64,000 bases of DNA, from positions 62,001 through 126,000 of the forward strand of contig NZ_JAGHKQ010000001.1 in the NCBI RefSeq assembly GCF_017742235.1, read 5' to 3'. The notes under the pieces were generated by a model, which made no database searches, was not told where the DNA came from, and saw only the letters and a program-made list of their open reading frames with translations. Both the position numbers and the translations under genes were made by a program. Each line of letters begins with the position of its first letter. Position 1 is the stretch's first letter. The stretch is from Bacillus sp. 165. GTDB taxonomy: Bacteria > Bacillota > Bacilli > Bacillales > Bacillaceae_G. Below are positions 7,933-17,301 of this stretch, in pieces.

Positions 7933-9591
7933 TTACTTCTTGTTAATGTATGCCCACTTGTAAGAGTAGTCTCCGCCAAATGTATGCTTAGCAATTCCTT
8001 TTACATACGGCTTTTCAATTACTGCCACACCACGTTGGTATACAGGAGAAATTGCCGCATCGTCAAATAAAATCTTTTCAGCATCTTGAAGTGCTTTCCA
8101 GCGAGCTGGTAAGTCTGTTAACAAGTCACCTTTTGCTGCTTTTACCAATTCATCATATTTCGGGTTGGAATACGCCATTTCATTAAATGGACTTTCTGTT
8201 ATGAACATATCTACGAATGTCATTGGATCTGGATAGTCAGGACCCCAGCCAGAGAAGGAGAATTGATAATCTAAGCTCTTCTCAAGATCAAGCTTTTGCT
8301 TGAACGGTTGCTGCTTGATTGTAATTGTTAAACCGTCTAGGTTTTTCTCTAATTGCTCTTTAATGTACTCGCCAATTTTCTTAGCAGAATCAGAATCATA
8401 GTTTAACATTTCTACTGTAATTTGATCTTTTCCTAATTCTTTTTTCGCTTCAGCCCAAAGCTTTTGTGCATTCTCCACATTATCTTTTCCATGGTTGAAA
8501 TCGCCGTTACCCGCACGGAAATCTTTTCCATCTGGACCTTTAACAAAGTTTTTCGGTACTAAAGAATATGCCGCAAGAGAACCGTCGTTTAAAATAACGT
8601 TCGCAATACCTTCTTTATCATACGCTAAATCGATTGCTTTACGAACCTTTTGGTTTCCAAAAACAGGATCCTTTTCGTTAAAGCGGATAAAGAATAGACG
8701 AGGATCTTGGTACGTTTTGTATTCAGGGCTGGATTTATATTTATCTACAAATTCAGCAGTTAATGTTACACGGTCTGCATCGCCAGTTTCGTATAAGTTT
8801 ACACCTGTAGCAGTATCTTTTACAATGTTTACATTGATTTCTTCAAGCTTTACAGCATCTTTATCCCAATAATTAGGATTTTTCGTAAGCTGGTAGCTTT
8901 GTTCATGCTTCCAATCGTTCATTACGAACGGTCCGTTATAAAGTACAGAATCTGCTTCTAACGCATACTTGTCGCCTTTTTCCGTTACGTACTTCTCTTT
9001 TAATGGGAAGAATGTTGGGAAGGAAGTAAGCTCTAAGAAATATGGAACCGGATGCTCTAATTCTACAACTAATGTTTTATCATCTTGTGCTGTAACGCCA
9101 AGCTGGTCAAGCGGTAATTCTTTATTATTGACTTTCACAGCATTTTTTACATCACCTAAGATGAATGCATATTCTGATGCTGTTACAGGGTCAACCGCAC
9201 GGCGCCATGCAAATACGAAGTCTTGTGCCGTTACTGGCTCGCCGTTAGACCATTTAGCATCACGTAAATGGAATGTGTATGTTTTTTGGTCTTCACTAAT
9301 ATCAACTTTTTCAGCCATACCAGGAGTTGGTTTGTTATCTTTATCAAGACGGTACAATCCTTCCATCGAGTTAACGAACACTTTAAAGGATACGCTGTCC
9401 GTAGATTTAGAAGTATCCATAGATGGGATTTCAGACGTTTCAAGAAGGTTTAACACTTGCTTATCGGCAAGAGCTCCAGACTTCTTATCGTCTTTTTTGT
9501 CTGTTGATGCTGTTTCATTGCTTCCACATGCTGTTAAAAACATGCTTGTTGAAAGAACTGCTGCTGTTAATACTGTAAGCTTTTTCTTCAT
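7933..9591 (-). CDS. Peptide ABC transporter substrate-binding lipoprotein (OppA family)
   Basis: Extracellular oligopeptide-binding protein, 552 aa, of the SBP_bac_5 family. It has a lipoprotein signal (MKKKLTVLTAAVLSTS followed by lipobox LTAC, lipid cysteine about residue 22), then a Ser/Thr/Lys linker. Family motifs include DGLTITIKQQ, and FSGWGPDYPDPMTF near residue 455, typical of OppA. No permease or ATPase genes are nearby, so this is an orphan binding protein that would feed an Opp system encoded elsewhere; B. cereus-group genomes carry many such paralogues. AGGAGGGGAA precedes ATG 9591. Confidence 0.93.
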   Translation of the reverse strand: MKKKLTVLTAAVLSTSMFLTACGSNETASTDKKDDKKSGALADKQVLNLLETSEIPSMDTSKSTDSVSFKVFVNSMEGLYRLDKDNKPTPGMAEKVDISEDQKTYTFHLRDAKWSNGEPVTAQDFVFAWRRAVDPVTASEYAFILGDVKNAVKVNNKELPLDQLGVTAQDDKTLVVELEHPVPYFLELTSFPTFFPLKEKYVTEKGDKYALEADSVLYNGPFVMNDWKHEQSYQLTKNPNYWDKDAVKLEEINVNIVKDTATGVNLYETGDADRVTLTAEFVDKYKSSPEYKTYQDPRLFFIRFNEKDPVFGNQKVRKAIDLAYDKEGIANVILNDGSLAAYSLVPKNFVKGPDGKDFRAGNGDFNHGKDNVENAQKLWAEAKKELGKDQITVEMLNYDSDSAKKIGEYIKEQLEKNLDGLTITIKQQPFKQKLDLEKSLDYQFSFSGWGPDYPDPMTFVDMFITESPFNEMAYSNPKYDELVKAAKGDLLTDLPARWKALQDAEKILFDDAAISPVYQRGVAVIEKPYVKGIAKHTFGGDYSYKWAYINKK

Positions 9592-9961
9592 AGGTAGTTG
9601 TTCCCCTCCTGAGTTTTCTGTTTCTATGACGTAGCAAGTATTAATTGCAATAAAATTCAGACAAATAATTATATGAATTTTCCGTAACTTTCTACCTGCT
9701 TGTTTGTATTATACATAATATTTTGTTAATTTCAAACATTTTTTATATTATTTTTTTAAAAAATGTCGAAATTTCAGATAAAATGAACTTTACGCAGTTC
9801 TAGTACTGTATTTTGTTGATTTAAGCAAAAGAACGGGTTTAGAGGAACTCTTACATTAATAGAATGTTTCTTCCTCACAGTCTCAAAGTGCAACAGGACA
9901 TAAGTAAAAATATTTCATTCCATACAAATCAGGTATTATAAGTTTTTTCCTTAAAACAATT
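9592..9961. other. Intergenic region, 370 bases, no gene seen
   Basis: AT-rich 5' region of the OppA-type gene, with long A/T runs near 9715-9780. No riboswitch consensus, T-box or convincing ORF is visible. It must contain the oppA-like promoter on the minus strand, and the 3' end of the membrane-protein gene abuts its right edge. Confidence 0.5.
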
Positions 9962-10753
9962 TTATAATGCCTTTTTTTCTATATCGTCTTCTAATTCATC
10001 ATCTAAATTAAATGGCGTTTTCACATCAAAGATCCTGTCCATCAGTGCATAAACCTCTTTTTCATTCTGAATTTCCCCATCGACACTTAATGTATACAGC
10101 TCTATTTCTTTATAGGAATAATCCACAATGAATTGAAGCACCACTTCACTTTTATCAGATACAGCTGTCCCACGAAATTCAACTATTTCTAATCCATCTG
10201 CGCCGCGCTGATACGCCCATTTCGTATTGTAAAAATATTGTTCGAATTTCGCTCCGATTGAGTATAGAGGATACTCATATAACGTTTCTCTTTTAACGAG
10301 TTTAATAATATCTATACTTGTCGGATAAAAATAATGGCTAATAAAATAGAAGAACCCTGCTGCACAGAGAGAAGCAGCGAGACCTATATACCTTTTTGTT
10401 TTGACGTGTTCCCTATTGTAATACAATTGATTACCATATATGCCCAAAAACAACATACCAGCCATGTAAACTACTAACGAGAGATATGTCACATTTACAA
10501 ATGGAACAGCGTAATTCCAGCCAAGTATATAAGCTCCAACTTGAGAGAAAGCAAAAATCAAGAGGAATAGAAAAGCAGAAAAGAACCGCCTTTGATAGCC
10601 AAGCCAAAACACATTCCATAAACAAGCGGTCCAGCTCCATTGCTTTGTCGAATGTTTTTTCTTGTTACTCTCATATGTGTGATAGGCGTATGACTCAGAC
10701 TCCCTAGAATCCGTTTCTTGCTCATTTTGCTTCCCATTTTTAATACAAACCAC
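9962..10753 (-). CDS. Membrane protein with DUF2628-like core
   Basis: Protein of 263 aa. An N-terminal polar stretch (about 38 residues) precedes WSWTACLWNVFWLGYQRRFF, the kind of aromatic motif seen in DUF2628 proteins, then about four hydrophobic segments up to residue 150. A soluble C-terminal domain of about 110 residues ends with an acidic tail (DDELEDDIEKKAL). Function unknown. The start is uncertain: GTG 10753 lies directly against GAGAGAGG, and an in-frame TGA lies a few codons upstream, so the N-terminus cannot be much longer. Confidence 0.7.
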   Translation of the reverse strand: MVCIKNGKQNEQETDSRESESYAYHTYESNKKKHSTKQWSWTACLWNVFWLGYQRRFFSAFLFLLIFAFSQVGAYILGWNYAVPFVNVTYLSLVVYMAGMLFLGIYGNQLYYNREHVKTKRYIGLAASLCAAGFFYFISHYFYPTSIDIIKLVKRETLYEYPLYSIGAKFEQYFYNTKWAYQRGADGLEIVEFRGTAVSDKSEVVLQFIVDYSYKEIELYTLSVDGEIQNEKEVYALMDRIFDVKTPFNLDDELEDDIEKKAL

Positions 10754-10806
10754 CCTCTCTCTTGTTCACCCAGGTGCCGTCTTTCTGCTTCCGGGAAATC
10801 TAGTCT

Positions 10807-11277
10807 TTATGTACTCGGTAAGCTTTCTTCGTGCTTAAGCAGCCATTCTTTTCTCCATAATCCACCCTCATAACCTACTAACGCTCCGCTTTTCCCGATA
10901 ATACGATGACATGGAACGATAATAGAAATGGGATTACGGCTGTTTGCTCCCCCAATGGCGCGAACAGCCTTCTCATTCCCAATTTTTGTAGCAATGTCTA
11001 AATATGATACTGTTTCTCCAAATGGCACCGTTTGCAGTGCTTGCCATACTTTCAATTGAAATTCTGTTCCTGTTGGCTGCAGCGGCACAGTAAAATGACG
11101 GCGCTTTTTTTGAAAATATTCATCTAATTCCTGTACCGCCTGCATTACAACCGGATGGGTGCTGTTTTCCTCCTGCGGTGCTTCTACAAACATAATAGAC
11201 GAAATACCTTCATCTTGCCCTACAATTTCCATCCATCCAATATCAGTTTTATAATACGCCCGATGAACTTGTCCCAC
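10807..11277 (-). CDS. ogt: Methylated-DNA--protein-cysteine methyltransferase (Ogt/AGT)
   Basis: DNA repair protein that transfers alkyl groups from O6-alkylguanine to its own cysteine. The active-site motif is PCHRII (about residue 125), followed by [20 protein letters not shown]; the helix-turn-helix [30 protein letters not shown] precedes it. About 156 aa, a complete single AGT domain with a short N-terminal RNase-like domain. I prefer GTG 11277, with GGAG eight bases upstream, over the in-frame GTG 11286. It is divergent from namA. Confidence 0.92.
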   Translation of the reverse strand: MGQVHRAYYKTDIGWMEIVGQDEGISSIMFVEAPQEENSTHPVVMQAVQELDEYFQKKRRHFTVPLQPTGTEFQLKVWQALQTVPFGETVSYLDIATKIGNEKAVRAIGGANSRNPISIIVPCHRIIGKSGALVGYEGGLWRKEWLLKHEESLPST

Positions 11278-11412
11278 CGTTCTCACTCCGTTTCACTTAT
11301 CTTTTCCTGTATTGTACCATATTTTGGCATCACCTATAAGCGGATTATTGGAGGAAAAGAAAACATTGATGATAAAATAAACTCAATAAATATGAATCAG
11401 GAGGCTAGTCAT

Positions 11413-12441
11413 TTGAATTCCTTATTATTTACACCGTATACAATAAAAGATATAACATTTAAAAACCGAATTGTGATGGCGCCGATGTGCATGTATTCAT
11501 GTCATCAGCAAGATGGAACAGCTTCAAACTTCCATCTTGTCCATTATGCTTCGCGCGCTGCCGGACAAGCTGGACTCATTATTTTAGAGGCCACCGCTGT
11601 CACACCTGAAGGAAGAATTTCACCTCAAGATTTGGGCATATGGGGAGAGGACCATATCGAAGGCTTAACAAATATTGTGTCCCTCGTTCATGGATACGGA
11701 TCAAAAGTAGGCATTCAACTCGCTCACGCTGGACGAAAAGCAGTAGTAGATACACCTGCTATCGCACCTTCTTCTATTGCCTTTAATGAAACGATGAAGG
11801 TTCCAGAAGAAATGACGGAAAAACAAATTACTGAAACCATTTCAGCGTTTCAAGAAGGAGCGCGCCGTGCAAAAGAAGCAGGGTTTGATGTTATTGAACT
11901 GCATGCAGCCCACGGCTATTTAATCAATGAATTTTTGTCCCCTTTAACAAATAAGCGAACAGATATCTATGGAGGGACTCCTGAAAACCGCTATCGCTTC
12001 CTCCGTGAAACAATTGACGCGGTGAAGCAAGTATGGGACGGCCCATTATTTGTCCGCATTTCAGCAGATGATTACCATCCAGAAGGCCTGACGATTGATG
12101 ATTACGTACAATACAGCAGATGGATGAAAGAGCAGGGAGTAGACTTAATTGATTGCAGCTCAGGAGCAGTTGTTCCGGCTGCTATCGAAACATATCCAGG
12201 CTATCAAGTAAAATATGCTGATGCTATTAAACAACAAGTACAAATCCCAACAGGTGCGGTAGGACTTATCACCACAGGTCCTCAAGCAGAAGATATTTTA
12301 CAGCAGGCACAGGCAGATCTTATCTTTATTGGGCGTGAGCTTTTACGAAACCCATATTTCCCGCGAACAGCAGCCAACGAGCTTGGTTTCGAACTGACGG
12401 AACCAAAACAATACGAACGTGCCCCAGGAATAAAAAAATAG
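11413..12441 (+). CDS. namA: NADPH dehydrogenase NamA (old yellow enzyme, YqjM)
   Basis: FMN-dependent ene-reductase, 342 aa, that uses NADPH to reduce activated C=C bonds and nitro compounds. The reading frame is open further upstream, but the start is set by AGGAGG at 11399-11404, eight bases before TTG 11413, giving [29 protein letters not shown], which aligns with the YqjM N-terminus. Family features: MCMYS (the YqjM-type active-site Cys), the substrate-binding HAAHGYL pair, the [11 protein letters not shown] loop, and C-terminal [12 protein letters not shown], which closes the flavin site. Single gene ending in a terminator. Confidence 0.95.
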   Translation: MNSLLFTPYTIKDITFKNRIVMAPMCMYSCHQQDGTASNFHLVHYASRAAGQAGLIILEATAVTPEGRISPQDLGIWGEDHIEGLTNIVSLVHGYGSKVGIQLAHAGRKAVVDTPAIAPSSIAFNETMKVPEEMTEKQITETISAFQEGARRAKEAGFDVIELHAAHGYLINEFLSPLTNKRTDIYGGTPENRYRFLRETIDAVKQVWDGPLFVRISADDYHPEGLTIDDYVQYSRWMKEQGVDLIDCSSGAVVPAAIETYPGYQVKYADAIKQQVQIPTGAVGLITTGPQAEDILQQAQADLIFIGRELLRNPYFPRTAANELGFELTEPKQYERAPGIKK

Positions 12442-12463
12442 AGCATACGCTGCTCTATTTTTT
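12433..12463. terminator. Bidirectional terminator, namA / MESH1-type gene
   Basis: ATAGAGC / GCTCTAT flanked by A and T runs on the two sides. The namA TAG stop is part of the left arm, and the converging gene's stop is at the right edge. Confidence 0.85.
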
Positions 12464-13020
12464 TATTTCGCAAATAGTTCTTCTACTTCAGCCTCAAGCA
12501 AACGGTATAGCGGAAAATGCTCCAGCCTCTTTCCCAATGCTTTCACTAATCCCCGATAATACCATTCCTGCTGCTCCTTGCCTCGATTAAATTTCCCCCA
12601 AACCTCAGTACCAATTTTTCTAAAATCAGTAGCAGTAGAACGGATATTATGCAGTTTATCTGCACATACGACCATACATGCTTCCATAGAAATTACACCA
12701 ATATTGTTCAGTGTATGTTGCTTTCGTTCCTCCCATGACTTTGATTTATCATGCTCTGAACATTGTTTCACAATCTGGGCTACATTCATTCCAAATGCCG
12801 TTTCGATGTCCTTATATGTGACAGACGTATCTTCTATCGTATCATGAAGAATTCCGGCTATTACCGTTTCGGAAGAACATCCTACGTCTAAAAGAAGCAT
12901 CCCAACCGTAAATGGGTGAGTAATATATGGTGTGCCGTTCCCTTTCCTCGTTTGTGCTCGATGAGCAATACTTGCTGTTTCAACAGCCAAATTGAACTTG
13001 TCCAACAATTCCCTATTCAT
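12463..13020 (-). CDS. HD-domain hydrolase, MESH1 / (p)ppGpp hydrolase-like
   Basis: Single-domain HD phosphohydrolase, 185 aa, resembling the hydrolase half of RelA/SpoT (small alarmone hydrolase, MESH1). Metal ligands: HRAQTRKGNGTPYITHP (about residues 20-36), the HD motif in AGILHDTIEDT (about 58-68), and the distal Asp in VVCADKLHNIRS. No synthetase, TGS or ACT domain is present. Such proteins degrade ppGpp or NADPH; which applies here is not known. AGGAGG precedes ATG 13020. Monocistronic, converging with namA. Confidence 0.88.
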   Translation of the reverse strand: MNRELLDKFNLAVETASIAHRAQTRKGNGTPYITHPFTVGMLLLDVGCSSETVIAGILHDTIEDTSVTYKDIETAFGMNVAQIVKQCSEHDKSKSWEERKQHTLNNIGVISMEACMVVCADKLHNIRSTATDFRKIGTEVWGKFNRGKEQQEWYYRGLVKALGKRLEHFPLYRLLEAEVEELFAK

Positions 13021-13127
13021 TTTTTCCTCCTATACTATTTTTATGCTAAATTCTTTATATACTATTATATAACACCTTTCTGCTTGAGCAGTACTACTAT
13101 TATTTAATTCCTAGAGATGTATACAAC

Positions 13128-13161
13128 AAAACGCCCATCAGCAGGCTCTTTCCTGCTGATG
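13128..13161 (-). terminator. Terminator after the 48-aa membrane peptide gene
   Basis: CATCAGCAGG / CCTGCTGATG, perfect 10-bp stem with loop CTCTTT, followed on the minus strand by GGCGTTTTGTTGT. Confidence 0.7.
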
Positions 13162-13246
13162 AACGCCCCGCTAATCATTTCTATCCTCCGTTTATACTAC
13201 TTGCCTTTTATTTCCTAGCAGTAAAAATATCATCTGTTACTCTCTA

Positions 13247-13393
13247 TCAATCTTCACCTTCTCCTGCAGGAAGCGGCGTCACCGTATGAGGATCTCCTAA
13301 ATTTTTAATCAACTCTTTTAAAAACCATACAACACACGCTAAGGGAAACAATACTCCTAAAATAATACCAATAGCTTCAAATAAATAGTCCAT
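13247..13393 (-). CDS. Small membrane protein, 48 aa
   Basis: Short gene with a good GGAAGGGAGAAG site before ATG 13393. The product starts MDYLFEAIGIILGVLFPLAC, has one hydrophobic helix (about residues 8-26), then KELIKNLGDPHTVTP and an acidic end GEGED. A downstream hairpin supports a real single-gene unit. It lies directly upstream, on the same strand, of the MESH1-type gene and downstream of the zinc-linked TIGR03943 gene. Function unknown. Confidence 0.75.
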   Translation of the reverse strand: MDYLFEAIGIILGVLFPLACVVWFLKELIKNLGDPHTVTPLPAGEGED

Positions 13394-13473
13394 ATTATCT
13401 TCTCCCTTCCTATTTGTTCCACTATATGAGAAAGAGGAGGGGCTATATGCAATAATAGAAAAAAATAATACTG

Positions 13474-14325
13474 CTAATTTTGAAAACTTTGGTACACATA
13501 GGGGATTTTCGGCTCCTGTATTCGTTCTGCTTTTGTTACTTTTACAATCGGAAACAAGGTATCCATATAAACAGCCTCATCAAGTACTCCCGTCACAATA
13601 ACCCACGTATCATCCTTCAAAGAAATAATCTTGTCTCCCGTCGCCAGCATTCCATATACAGAAGCATCTGCTACACAACAGGTAATACCGAATCTGGCAA
13701 TGACCAGCTGGTTCTTTCCCATAGGCGGCTCTCGATGGACAAAGCCCATAAAGGTAATAGTTTTTCCTTTAAACCCTTCTACATCCTTCCCAATTATATC
13801 CATGATAGATATATAATGTTCATCATCTACTACTATCTTTTTTTTACGATGCAGCTGATTTTCCAATTTTTTATAGTAGTCTTCAGGAGGCTCTTGCGGC
13901 AGCAAATTCATATTCTCATCAGGATCCACTATTCCTTGCTCATTCATTGTTCGTCCTCCAAGATTCACTCCTCGTTTTCCAGCCACACTGCCGTCAATCA
14001 CACTATCGGCAAATAAAAACCCGGTAATGATAGGAATGATAAACAGAGAATAATACAAGATAGAACCTGCTGCAGTAGCTGGTATATCGTGTTCTTCTCC
14101 GCAGCTGCATGCATGTTTTGTATGCTTCATCCAACTTCTCCAAATTTGAATAATCCCGAACAACAAACATAGAAACAACGTGATATATACAAAGGGTATC
14201 ATGCGCGGCGCCATAAAATGTTGTATAGTTCCCGTTACCAACAGCTTAAATAACAGCATCGTAAATCCAAGCAAAATAATGCCCTTCATATACATATGAA
14301 AGAGTGCACTATCCTCTCGCTGCAT
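13474..14325 (-). CDS. TIGR03943 family membrane protein (YcgQ)
   Basis: Two-part protein of 283 aa: an N-terminal membrane domain with about four helices and a C-terminal soluble OB-like domain (from about residue 165). A metal-binding-looking stretch HTKHACSCGEEHD lies between helices. The usual partner of this family is the DUF318 permease, which lies immediately upstream here. ATG 14325 has GGGAG eight bases upstream and is preferred to GTG 14334. It probably belongs to the Zur-box promoter region described at 15447, so a role in zinc or other metal handling is inferred, not shown. Confidence 0.85.
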   Translation of the reverse strand: MQREDSALFHMYMKGIILLGFTMLLFKLLVTGTIQHFMAPRMIPFVYITLFLCLLFGIIQIWRSWMKHTKHACSCGEEHDIPATAAGSILYYSLFIIPIITGFLFADSVIDGSVAGKRGVNLGGRTMNEQGIVDPDENMNLLPQEPPEDYYKKLENQLHRKKKIVVDDEHYISIMDIIGKDVEGFKGKTITFMGFVHREPPMGKNQLVIARFGITCCVADASVYGMLATGDKIISLKDDTWVIVTGVLDEAVYMDTLFPIVKVTKAERIQEPKIPYVYQSFQN

Positions 14326-14340
14326 TTCTATCACTCCCTT

Positions 14341-15339
14341 TTACACAACTTGATCGAAAATCAAAATAACGGTATAAACAACCGAAGTAATAATCAAAAT
14401 CAAGGAAATGACGAATTTCTTTTTAAAATATGCCAATAGTATAATCGTATTTTTCAAATCTATCATCGGGCCGAACACCAAAAATGCTAACAAAGACGAT
14501 GGAGAAAAGGTATGACTAAGGGAAGCCGCTATAAAAGCATCTGCCTCTGAGCAAAGGGAAAGAATGTAACCAAACCCCATCATAACAAGCGGAGACAACC
14601 GTGCATCTGATGCAATCTCAATCAACAGAGCCCTATCAAAAAACGTCTGAAATAAGCTTGACACAACTGCTCCCAGCACTAAATACTTGCCAGTTTCGAA
14701 AAACTCATCGCTCGCGTGAAACAGCATCTCAGCAAATCGGTTCCGTTGCGCTAAGTGTGTATGTTCAGACGGAACCGCTTGTTTTTTTAATACATTGGTA
14801 TTTCCGTATAAAAAATATACAATCAGTCCGATTATCATAGCAGAAATAAACGCTAGCCCCATTCTCCAATACACCATGTTTTCAACGGAACGGAACGCAT
14901 AAAACGTAGAGGCAAATACAATCGGATTCAAAATAGGAACACTGACAAGAAATACCGTTCCTATATGAAGAGGCATCCCTTTTTTAATCAATCTTCTAAC
15001 AACAGGCACAATGGCGCATTCACACATAGGCATAATACAGCCTATTAATGCGGCAGGAATCATGGCAAGTATCATATGCTTAGGCAAAATCCGCTGCAGC
15101 GCACTCTCAGATATAAAAGCTTGAATGCATGCAGAAATGATCACTCCTAATAGTACAAATGGAATGGCCTCCAAAAAAATACTTAAGAAGATGGTATTCA
15201 TATTTACAATATTGCCAGGAACCTTATCTGACAAAGAAGATAAACTAGTAAAATCAACGAAAAGAAATAGAAATACAAATACCGCTATCAAAAACAGAGC
15301 AATAATCTCCCGAGATATTTTGATGACTGAAACTCTCAT
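14341..15339 (-). CDS. Permease, DUF318 family (YcgR)
   Basis: Membrane protein of 332 aa with about eight hydrophobic segments. Family motifs: IPFVLLGVIISA, then MPMCECAIVPVVRRLIKKGMPLHIG, then a mirrored second half with LSLCSEADAFIAASL and FGPMIDLKNTIILL. The paired CEC and CSEAD motifs are the conserved cores of this permease family. First gene of the minus-strand operon with YcgQ. ATG 15339 follows AGGAG by seven bases. Two Zur-like boxes lie 110 and 180 bases upstream. The transported substrate is not established. Confidence 0.85.
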   Translation of the reverse strand: MRVSVIKISREIIALFLIAVFVFLFLFVDFTSLSSLSDKVPGNIVNMNTIFLSIFLEAIPFVLLGVIISACIQAFISESALQRILPKHMILAMIPAALIGCIMPMCECAIVPVVRRLIKKGMPLHIGTVFLVSVPILNPIVFASTFYAFRSVENMVYWRMGLAFISAMIIGLIVYFLYGNTNVLKKQAVPSEHTHLAQRNRFAEMLFHASDEFFETGKYLVLGAVVSSLFQTFFDRALLIEIASDARLSPLVMMGFGYILSLCSEADAFIAASLSHTFSPSSLLAFLVFGPMIDLKNTIILLAYFKKKFVISLILIITSVVYTVILIFDQVV

Positions 15340-15446
15340 TTTCAAGCTCCTATTCTACTATTTTTTAATAGAACTATATGCTTTTGCTATCGTTTTATGT
15401 CTATTCTTTTCTCTTTTTTCAGCAACTATTATAATAAAACAACTCA

Positions 15447-15468
15447 TAAATCGTAATCATTACTAAAA
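15447..15468. promoter_or_regulatory. Zur-like operator 1
   Basis: AAATCGTAAT-C-ATTACTAAAA matches the Bacillus Zur consensus AAATCGTAATnATTACGATTT: the left half is perfect and the right half keeps ATTAC. It is nearer the DUF318 permease gene (minus strand) of the divergent pair. Confidence 0.75.
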
Positions 15469-15516
15469 ATACTTGTCTTTTCTTTTATTCTGTTTTATAA
15501 TTTATATGTTATTTTT

Positions 15517-15537
15517 AAATCGTAATTTTTACGTTTT
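15517..15537. promoter_or_regulatory. Zur-like operator 2
   Basis: AAATCGTAAT-T-TTTACGTTTT matches the Zur consensus with a perfect left half and eight of ten in the right half. It lies about 195 bases upstream of the ZnuA-type gene and 70 bases from operator 1, so each divergent promoter could have its own box. Confidence 0.75.
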
Positions 15538-15557
15538 ATATTCTATGAAATATATTT

Positions 15558-15574
15558 CTGTAAATAGTTTACAG
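15558..15574. promoter_or_regulatory. Inverted repeat between Zur boxes and the znuA-type gene
   Basis: CTGTAAA-TAG-TTTACAG is a perfect 7-3-7 inverted repeat. It may be an additional operator or an mRNA hairpin in the leader. Its identity is unknown. Confidence 0.45.
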
Positions 15575-15731
15575 GTTCTTTTAACCGTAAATGCTATAAG
15601 TAATGCTCTATGGAGGACACAGAATTACAAGCTGACTCTGCCTCCTTTTATAGAGAAGCTAGCTCTACATCAATGATTTACAAATCAAAATAACTTCCTA
15701 ATGGATACTACATTGAAACGAGGCGTAATAC

Positions 15732-16679
15732 ATGAAAAAACTATCCATTTTAGCAACTATTTTCATGGTTCTTACTATTTTCTTTAGCGGCTGTGCAAAA
15801 GGCAATAATTCTGCCGAAAATAAAGAAAAAGCAGAAGGAAAACTAAAAGTATATACTACCATTTTTCCACTAAAGGACTTTACTAAAAAAATTGGTGGGG
15901 AGTATGTAGATGTTGAATCCATCTATCCTCCAGGTGTAGATTCTCATACATTTGAAGCATCTCAAAAGCAAGTCGTAGATATTGCGAAATCTAATCTATT
16001 CATATACAGCAGCAAAGAAATGGAGTCTTTCGCTACCAAAATTGAAGAAAGTGTTAAAAACGAAGAGGTAAAAGTCGTAGATTCCTCAAAAGGAATTGAA
16101 ATGATTAAGTTCGAAGGCGACGAGCATGAACATGATCACGAAGGTGAAACTGCTCATGACAAAGATCCTCACACTTGGTTAGATCCTATCCTTGCCATTC
16201 AGCAAGCTGAAAATGTAAAAAATGCTTTAGTAGAATTAAAGCCTGAAGCCAAAAAAGAATTCGAACAAAATTTCGCAGCATTAAAAGCTGAATTAGAAGA
16301 TCTTGATACAGAATTCAAAGATACAGTAAGCAATGCAAAAACAAAATATATTCTAGTATCCCACGCTGCCTATGGTTACTGGCAAAACCGCTACGGTATC
16401 GAGCAAATCCCTGTAGCAGGTCTTTCCGCTTCTCAAGAGCCATCTCAAAAGGACTTAGCTGGAGTCGTGAAAGAAGCGAAGGAGCATAAACTAAAATATA
16501 TCTTATTTGAAACATTCGCAACTCCGAAAGTGGCAGATGTAGTTCGCAAAGAAGCAGGATTAGAGATTCTTCGCCTGAACCATCTCGCAACTATTTCCGA
16601 TGAAGATGCAAAACAGAAGAAAGATTACATCACTTTAATGAAAGAAAATATTGAAGTGCTGAAAAAAGCATTAAACTAA
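15732..16679 (+). CDS. znuA: Zinc ABC transporter substrate-binding lipoprotein (ZnuA/AdcA type)
   Basis: Metal-binding lipoprotein, 315 aa. Lipobox FSGC puts the lipid on Cys21. Metal ligands expected for the family are present: PPGVDSHTFE (His72), DPHTWLDP after a His-rich acidic loop (DEHEHDHEGETAHDKDPH, about residues 130-148), SHAAYGYWQ, and the acidic ligand in LFETFA. The His-rich loop is diagnostic of zinc rather than manganese binding. Adjacent Zur-like boxes agree. No permease or ATPase genes follow, so it must work with components encoded elsewhere, or be an auxiliary receptor. CGAGG lies before ATG 15732. Confidence 0.92.
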   Translation: MKKLSILATIFMVLTIFFSGCAKGNNSAENKEKAEGKLKVYTTIFPLKDFTKKIGGEYVDVESIYPPGVDSHTFEASQKQVVDIAKSNLFIYSSKEMESFATKIEESVKNEEVKVVDSSKGIEMIKFEGDEHEHDHEGETAHDKDPHTWLDPILAIQQAENVKNALVELKPEAKKEFEQNFAALKAELEDLDTEFKDTVSNAKTKYILVSHAAYGYWQNRYGIEQIPVAGLSASQEPSQKDLAGVVKEAKEHKLKYILFETFATPKVADVVRKEAGLEILRLNHLATISDEDAKQKKDYITLMKENIEVLKKALN

Positions 16680-16680
16680 T

Positions 16681-16712
16681 AAAAAAACGCTTGGATACCC
16701 AAGCGTTTTTTT
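16681..16712 (+). terminator. Terminator after the znuA-type gene
   Basis: AAAAAAACGCTTGG / CCAAGCGTTTTTTT, loop ATAC; it also suits the converging gene. Confidence 0.9.
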
Positions 16713-16740
16713 ATGTTTGGCAATCGTATCAATTGCGATC

Positions 16741-17301
16741 CTATAAATGAAACCTTTCCTTCACTACCTTTGCCACTTCTTCCGCACTCAAGTTTGTATT
16801 ATTTATCTTAATATAGTTCGCATAGAGAATTTCACCTTCTAAAGAATTTAATCTGTATTTTTCCATTGACTGCTTTAGATCATCTTCAGACCATTCAATA
16901 TTTCGTTTGGTAGGCTTATGTTCCAGTCTATGAGGACTTTTATTCCGTTCAAGTCTTTCATTCAAATCAGCCTCAAGTTCTACAAAATAAACCGTACCTC
17001 CTCTAGACTCAAAAAGCTGACTGACTTGATTGACATAATCCCAATCTGATCGCAGGTTAAACGCCCAGACGTAAGTAAAAATCACTCCATACAAGTTGCT
17101 CTTCGATACCTCTTCAAATATCTCCTGACGAAACAAATGTACTAATCGTTTTCCTTCTTTTGTGCTGTAATCAAAAAACGAGCTAACCAAGTCAATCGTC
17201 ATATGGTTATGAAATAGTTTCAAACCCGTTATATTAGCTAACTCCTGTCCAACTGTCATTTTCCCGACCGCTTGAGGTCCAAATATAAGAACAAATTTCA
17301 T
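16741..17301 (-). CDS. P-loop nucleotide kinase-like protein
   Basis: Protein of 186 aa with Walker A GPQAVGKMT at residues 8-16, a DxD-like stretch HNHMTIDLV, and a lid-like segment ERLERNKSPHRLEHKPTKR, as in the shikimate/adenylate kinase fold (AAA_18 / AAA_33 type). The Walker lysine is present. The substrate is unknown. AGGTGAAAG precedes ATG 17301. It converges with the znuA-type gene and is not obviously in an operon. Confidence 0.75.
   Translation of the reverse strand: MKFVLIFGPQAVGKMTVGQELANITGLKLFHNHMTIDLVSSFFDYSTKEGKRLVHLFRQEIFEEVSKSNLYGVIFTYVWAFNLRSDWDYVNQVSQLFESRGGTVYFVELEADLNERLERNKSPHRLEHKPTKRNIEWSEDDLKQSMEKYRLNSLEGEILYANYIKINNTNLSAEEVAKVVKERFHL

Noticed and set aside
7803-7994. 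63-codon minus-strand frame over the fosB N-terminus and oppA end
   Set aside because: It crosses the oppA terminator and the oppA 3' end, with no ribosome site; the fosB remnant explains the DNA.
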